In this document: one piece after another, positions 59,476-64,000 of the stretch
How the letters are laid out: each line of letters begins with the position of its first letter
Numbering within the stretch: position 1 is the first letter of the stretch
From: Gammaproteobacteria bacterium
GTDB lineage: Bacteria; Pseudomonadota; Gammaproteobacteria; Pseudomonadales; Cellvibrionaceae
DNA: 64,000 nt
Reading direction: 5' to 3'
NCBI GenBank assembly: GCA_021151835.1
Contig: JAGKWO010000002.1
Coordinates: 186,001 to 250,000, forward strand
Notes under the pieces: generated by a model
What the model saw: the letters and a program-made list of their open reading frames with translations, nothing else
Told to the model about the DNA's origin: nothing
Databases searched by the model: none
Made by a program: the position numbers and the translations under genes

Positions 59476-60117
59476 ATGTCACTCGTTCAAAGCAATCTGC
59501 ATCCTGAAACAGCAATCGCTCGCCATAATGTAAAAGCTGGCGACTATTTCCTCGGCGAAATAAAACAGGGACAAACATTTCGCATTGTAGACCTGGAAGG
59601 CAACCAGGCGGCGGATGTTTTATTTTATAACGCCAAAGACCCCAGTGAGCGCTACAGCTCAATGGACACTATTCGCCACCAGGGAAATTTATATTTGAGC
59701 GCGGGCACAACATTAATTTCCAATGCAAATAATGAATTACTGGAAATTGTCGCTGATACCTGCGGCCGACACGACACCCTGGGCGGGGCTTGTGCCACAG
59801 AAAGCAACACGGTGCGCTACAGCCTGGAAAAGCGCTGCATGCACGCTTGCCGCGATAGCTGGATGCTCGCGATTGCCGAGCATCCGGAATTTAACATCAG
59901 CAAACGCGACATCACCCATAACATTAATTTTTTTATGAACGTGCCAGTCACTGCACAAGGCGGCCTGTCGTTTGAGGATGGCATTTCTGCACCGGGCAAA
60001 TACGTTGAGCTCAAAGCGAAGATGGACATCGTGATGTTAATTTCCAATTGCCCGCAATTAAACAACCCGTGTAATGGTTACAACCCGACACCGATTGAAG
60101 TGATTGTGTGGAATTAA
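59476..60117 (+). CDS. cgdB: DUF1989 protein, carboxyguanidine deiminase subunit (urea amidolyase-associated protein 2 type)
   Basis: The 213-residue homologue of the preceding protein has GQTFRIVDLEGNQAADVLFYNA, DTCGRHDTLGGACATESN and VMLISNCPQLNNPCNGYNPT, the conserved Asp, Cys and His/Asn residues of DUF1989. It forms the second half of the heteromeric deiminase. It has GAGG nine bases upstream of ATG 59476. A 35-bp palindromic repeat separates it from the carboxylase gene. Confidence 0.85.
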   Translation: MSLVQSNLHPETAIARHNVKAGDYFLGEIKQGQTFRIVDLEGNQAADVLFYNAKDPSERYSSMDTIRHQGNLYLSAGTTLISNANNELLEIVADTCGRHDTLGGACATESNTVRYSLEKRCMHACRDSWMLAIAEHPEFNISKRDITHNINFFMNVPVTAQGGLSFEDGISAPGKYVELKAKMDIVMLISNCPQLNNPCNGYNPTPIEVIVWN

Positions 60118-60146
60118 TTTTCTTTTTGAACCTGGCGTAGGTTGCT

Positions 60147-60232
60147 GCGGGCCGCGTAGGCTGAGGAACGAACCGCAACATGGCCATCTCGAATTAAATG
60201 TTGCGGTTCGTTCCTCAGCCTACGCGGCCCGC
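60147..60232. repeat. Dispersed palindromic repeat, copy C (35-bp perfect arms) inside the guanidine operon
   Basis: The arms 60147-60181 and 60198-60232 are perfect 35-bp reverse complements with a 16-base loop. The core GAGGAACGAACCGCAACATG is shared with copy B at 26452-26589, and GTAGGTTGCTG lies just outside the left arm as in copy B. Transcribed, it would form a very stable hairpin between the deiminase and carboxylase genes, without a T-run. Confidence 0.93.
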
Positions 60233-60317
60233 CAAAACCGACAAGTGCCTTAATGCATTCTTCAATGGACGACCATTGTCGTATACACCCCAGCGGGACG
60301 GCCCGCCGGAGCAGAGC

Positions 60318-63300
60318 ATGTTTACCAAAGTCCTGATCGCCAATCGCGGTGCTATTGCCACCCGCATTATTCGCACCCTCAAAAAACTCAATATTAAATC
60401 CGTCGCAGTTTATGCAGAGTCTGACGTAGATTCATTGCATGTGCGTCTCGCCGATGAAGCATTCTCACTCGGTGAAGGCGCCGCCGCGCAAACCTATCTG
60501 GATCGCCAAAAAATTATTGCGCTTGCGCAGCAAACCGGAGCGCAAGCAATCCATCCCGGCTATGGTTTTTTAAGCGAGAACGCCACCTTCGTCGCGGAAT
60601 GTGAAGCCGCGGGGATAATATTTATTGGTCCCACTGCGGAGCAAATGCTGACCTTTGGTTTAAAACACAAGGCGCGCGAACTTGCGCAGGCTGCAAATGT
60701 GCCACTCTGCCCCGGAACGGATTTATTAAAAAATATTGATGAGGCAATAGCGGCTGCAAACGCAATCGGTTACCCCGTAATGCTAAAAAGCACTGCTGGT
60801 GGTGGTGGCATCGGTATGCAGTTATGCAACAGTGAGCATGAGCTGCTTTCCGCATTTGATTCGGTAAAACGCCTCGGCAAAAATAATTTCGCCGATGATG
60901 GTGTGTTCCTGGAAAAATTCATCGCCGCTGCACGCCATATCGAAGTCCAGGTATTTGGTGATGGCAAAGGCACCGCCGTTGCGATTGGCGAACGCGATTG
61001 TTCCAGCCAAAGACGCAATCAAAAAGTGGTAGAAGAATGCCCGGCGCCTAACCTGCCTGAGGCACAACGCATCGCCATGCAGCAGGTTGCAGAACAATTG
61101 CTAGCGTCGGTAAATTATCGCAATGCCGGCACTGTCGAATTTATTTATGATTCGCTGGAAAATACGTTTTATTTCCTCGAAGTTAATACCCGTTTGCAGG
61201 TAGAACACGGCGTAACGGAAGAGGTCTATGGAGTTGACCTGGTTGAATGGATGTTAAAACAGGCCGCCGGGGAGTTGGGCGATATTCGCGATTTGCGCAA
61301 TCAGCTCGCACCCACAGGCCATGCAATTCAGGTGCGTGTTTATGCGGAAGACCCGGCTCTCAATTTCCAACCCTGCGCCGGATTACTCAGCTGCGTATCA
61401 TTCCCGTCACCCGATGAAAATTTACGGATCGATCATTGGATTGAAAGTGGAATTGAAGTTCCTGCATTTTTTGATCCGATGCTCGCTAAAATGATTGTTA
61501 AAGGGAATGATCGCAGCCTTGCATTAAAAAATTTAACACGCGCGTTGGATAACACCCAGCTCTATGGAATTGAAACCAATCTGGTTTATTTGCGCGCGCT
61601 GTTGCAGGATGAAAAACTGCTGCAAGGCACCATGACTACACGCTACTTAAACAGCTTTGTGTTTAAGCCAAACCGTATCGATGTTGTTCAGGGCGGAACC
61701 CAAACCACCATCCAGGATTTTCCTGGCCGCCAGGGTTACTGGCATGTTGGTGTCCCCACCTCCGGTCCGTTCGATAGCTATTCATTCCGTTTGGGCAATC
61801 GCCTGTTGAATAATGATCCTACAGCAGCAGGCCTGGAAATTACGTTACAAGGTCCCACATTGAAATTTGGCTGCGCCACAAAAATCATTATTACCGGCGC
61901 AAGTATCGATGCAAAACTGGATGGCAAGCCAATTCCACTCTATGAAATTATTGCAGTGGCGGCGGGTCAACAATTGCAGCTGGGGCGAATTACCGTTGGC
62001 GCGCGCGCTTACTTATGCGTAGCGGGCGGAATTCAATGCCCGGATTATCTCGGCGCAAAATCCACCTTTACGCTCGGCCAATTCGGTGGCCACAATGGTC
62101 GCGCATTGCGTGCGGGTGATGTGCTTGCACTCGCACAAGATTGCAACAACGATATTGCGCCTGTCCCTGCACTACAAAAATTAATACCTGAAATTACCAA
62201 TACATGGCAATTGCGTGTTATTTATGGCCCGCATGGTGCGCCGGATTTTTTTACCGCAAAAGATATTTCCACTTTTTTTGCAACTGATTGGGAAGTGCAT
62301 TACAACTCCAGCCGCACCGGTGTGCGTTTAATCGGCCCCAAACCGGAATGGGCGCGCTCCTCCGGTGGTGAAGCGGGCATGCATCCATCCAATATCCACG
62401 ACAACGCCTATGCATTTGGTACCGTGGATTTTACCGGTGATATGCCAGTAATCCTTGGGCCGGATGGCCCGTCACTCGGCGGTTTTGTTTGCCCTGCAAC
62501 TGTGATTAGCGCCGATTTATGGAAGCTGGGGCAAGTGCGCGCCGGCGATAAAATTCGTTTTATTCCTGTTGCTCTTGGCGATGCAGTTGCACTTGAAAAA
62601 ACACAGAACCAATCATTGCACCAACTGCAATTGATTAGCCATTCTTATCCGGCAATTGATCTTCAATCACCGATTGTAAAAATATTATCCGCCCGAGAAT
62701 TTGGTGAGGATGTTACCTACCGTGTGGCAGGCGATCATTTCCTGCTGGTGGAATACGGCGCACTGGAACTGGATATTAAATTGCGTTTTCGCGCCCACGC
62801 ATTAATGCAATGGCTGGAAAAAAATTCCCTTGCGGGTTTACGTGAACTCACCCCCGGTATTCGTTCGCTGCAAATTCACTACGACAGCCAGCAATTATCG
62901 TTGAATGATCTGCTCGCACATTTGGAGCACGCCGAAAAAGCCTTAATACAACAACTGTCGCAACTCAGTGTTCCATCGCGCATAGTGCATTTGCCCTTGA
63001 GCTGGGATGATGAAGCCTGCCAGCTCGCGATCCAGAAATATATGCAATCTGTGCGCGCTAATGCCCCCTGGTGTCCAAGCAACCTGGAGTTTATTCGTCG
63101 CATTAATGGTTTAGGGTCCATCGCGGATGTAAAAGAAATTTTATTTTCTGCATCTTATTTAGTGATGGGCCTGGGCGATGTGTATCTGGGAGCTCCCGTG
63201 GCCACGCCTGTTGATCCACGTCATCGCCTGGTCACCACCAAATACAATCCGGCGCGCACCTGGACAGCAGAAAATTCCGTCGGCATCGGCGGTTCCTATT

Positions 63301-63917
63301 TGTGTGTGTACGGCATGGAAGGTCCCGGCGGTTACCAGTTTGTTGGACGCACCTTGCAAATGTGGAATCGCTATCGCCAAACCAAGGTATTTACACAACC
63401 CTGGCTATTAAACTTCTTTGATCAAATCCGGTTTTATGAAGTCAGCGCGGAAGAATTACAAAAGATTCGCCGCGATTTTCCATTAGGCCGCTACGACATT
63501 AAAATTGAAGAAAGCCATTTCAGTTTGAGTGAATACGAAAGCTTTATCGGCTCATGTCAAACCGATATTGATGCATTTACCAGCCAACGCGAACAAGCCT
63601 TCGACGAAGAATTGGCGCGCTGGCATGCGAACGGCCAATTTAATTACGAACAGGAAGAAGTTGCAGAAAGCGCAACGGAAACCCAACTTCCCGAAAATGC
63701 GATTTGCGTAGACAGTTCAGTGTCCGGCAGCGTGTGGCAAACGCAGGTAAAAATCGGGCAGGAAGTTAAAGCCGGGGAAGTACTATTGATTCTTGAATCC
63801 ATGAAAATGGAAATCAACATTAGCGCCCCCTGTTCAGGAAGAGTTACTCATTTATTAAAGAATGATGGCGCACGGGTTCAAGCGGGACAAACCCTGGTAG
63901 TGTTGGAAGAAGTTTGA
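60318..63917 (+). CDS. Guanidine carboxylase (annotated urea carboxylase)
   Basis: The 1199-residue biotin enzyme has a biotin carboxylase domain at about 1-450 (KVLIANRGAIATRIIRTL, STAGGGGIGMQ, EVNTRLQVEHGVTE). The KipA/AHS2 and KipI/AHS1-like carboxyltransferase half is at about 460-1060 (QTTIQDFPGRQGYWHVGVPT, GGFVCPATVI). The C-terminal biotinyl domain has the biotin Lys1163 in ESMKMEI. Enzymes in riboswitch-linked clusters prefer guanidine to urea, giving carboxyguanidine for the DUF1989 pair. ATG 60318 has CGGAG six bases upstream; the longer frame from 60198 lies in the palindrome. Allophanate hydrolase, the usual next gene, is not in the window. Confidence 0.95.
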   Translation: MFTKVLIANRGAIATRIIRTLKKLNIKSVAVYAESDVDSLHVRLADEAFSLGEGAAAQTYLDRQKIIALAQQTGAQAIHPGYGFLSENATFVAECEAAGIIFIGPTAEQMLTFGLKHKARELAQAANVPLCPGTDLLKNIDEAIAAANAIGYPVMLKSTAGGGGIGMQLCNSEHELLSAFDSVKRLGKNNFADDGVFLEKFIAAARHIEVQVFGDGKGTAVAIGERDCSSQRRNQKVVEECPAPNLPEAQRIAMQQVAEQLLASVNYRNAGTVEFIYDSLENTFYFLEVNTRLQVEHGVTEEVYGVDLVEWMLKQAAGELGDIRDLRNQLAPTGHAIQVRVYAEDPALNFQPCAGLLSCVSFPSPDENLRIDHWIESGIEVPAFFDPMLAKMIVKGNDRSLALKNLTRALDNTQLYGIETNLVYLRALLQDEKLLQGTMTTRYLNSFVFKPNRIDVVQGGTQTTIQDFPGRQGYWHVGVPTSGPFDSYSFRLGNRLLNNDPTAAGLEITLQGPTLKFGCATKIIITGASIDAKLDGKPIPLYEIIAVAAGQQLQLGRITVGARAYLCVAGGIQCPDYLGAKSTFTLGQFGGHNGRALRAGDVLALAQDCNNDIAPVPALQKLIPEITNTWQLRVIYGPHGAPDFFTAKDISTFFATDWEVHYNSSRTGVRLIGPKPEWARSSGGEAGMHPSNIHDNAYAFGTVDFTGDMPVILGPDGPSLGGFVCPATVISADLWKLGQVRAGDKIRFIPVALGDAVALEKTQNQSLHQLQLISHSYPAIDLQSPIVKILSAREFGEDVTYRVAGDHFLLVEYGALELDIKLRFRAHALMQWLEKNSLAGLRELTPGIRSLQIHYDSQQLSLNDLLAHLEHAEKALIQQLSQLSVPSRIVHLPLSWDDEACQLAIQKYMQSVRANAPWCPSNLEFIRRINGLGSIADVKEILFSASYLVMGLGDVYLGAPVATPVDPRHRLVTTKYNPARTWTAENSVGIGGSYLCVYGMEGPGGYQFVGRTLQMWNRYRQTKVFTQPWLLNFFDQIRFYEVSAEELQKIRRDFPLGRYDIKIEESHFSLSEYESFIGSCQTDIDAFTSQREQAFDEELARWHANGQFNYEQEEVAESATETQLPENAICVDSSVSGSVWQTQVKIGQEVKAGEVLLILESMKMEINISAPCSGRVTHLLKNDGARVQAGQTLVVLEEV

Positions 63918-63919
63918 TC

Positions 63920-63951
63920 AGAAAATAAAAAACCCGGCGTAAAGCCGGGTT
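63920..63951 (-). terminator. Minus-strand-oriented terminator after the carboxylase gene
   Basis: AACCCGGC (63931-63938) pairs with GCCGGGTT (63944-63951). The T-run (TTTTATTTT) follows on the minus strand only. It therefore suits a leftward transcript entering from beyond the window, although it may also stop the rightward operon. Confidence 0.65.
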
Positions 63952-64000
63952 AACATCCAGGGAGAAGATACAGCAAAAAAGCAATCAAGTTGTCATACGT

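Overview
The window looks like the chromosome of a Cellvibrio-type gammaproteobacterium (Cellvibrionaceae). The evidence is a xyloglucan-utilisation locus in the order described for Cellvibrio japonicus (GH31 alpha-xylosidase, GH35 beta-galactosidase, TonB-dependent receptor, GH95 alpha-fucosidase), together with typical gammaproteobacterial genes (rdgC, fklB, rof, purEK, pldA). Species assignment is inference; no rRNA is present. I see no phage, transposase or CRISPR array. The only mobile-looking DNA is a family of transposase-free palindromes.

Region by region. 1-9510: a clipped solute-binding protein, a PerM/AI-2E permease, fklB, rdgC, a small Cys-rich secreted protein, an ApbE flavin transferase operon, and a LysR regulator divergent from an SbtA-like bicarbonate permease. 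9620-15785: an RNA-repair island made of RtcR, a sigma-54 promoter, RtcB, a structured non-coding stretch with two tandem tRNA-like modules, a slipin (SPFH) protein and a HEAT-repeat protein. 15945-23048: a GFA protein, purEK, a glutathione transferase, a chemoreceptor, and an unusual membrane-anchored phosphate-binding/OmpA fusion. 23216-34162 (minus strand): a GH3 glucosidase fused to an SGNH esterase, then a complete non-phosphorylative L-fucose pathway (permease FucP, dehydrogenase, lactonase, split UxaA-type dehydratase, SDR dehydrogenase, FAH-family hydrolase) with an IclR regulator. 34508-37825: an orphan solute-binding protein, an MltB-like transglycosylase, rof and an SRPBCC protein. 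37987-50012 (minus): the xyloglucan locus plus a flavin-dependent tryptophan-halogenase homologue. 50218-55149: a NIT-like sensor protein, PldA, PilZ and DUF1631 proteins. 55420-63917: a guanidine-assimilation operon controlled by a guanidine-I riboswitch and, apparently, by NtrC/sigma-54.

How it fits together. The TonB receptor should import xyloglucan oligosaccharides. Xyl31A, Bgl35A, Afc95A and probably the GH3 enzyme trim them, and the freed L-fucose is burned to pyruvate and L-lactate by the neighbouring fucose cluster. The guanidine operon imports guanidine, carboxylates it (the 'urea carboxylase') and deiminates carboxyguanidine (the two DUF1989 proteins) to allophanate; allophanate hydrolase is not inside the window.

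The most interesting material is the RtcR/RtcB island, because of its tandem tRNA-like RNA and its uncharacterised HEAT-repeat partner. Next are the dual nitrogen/guanidine control region and a family of near-perfect 33-35 bp palindromes at three sites.
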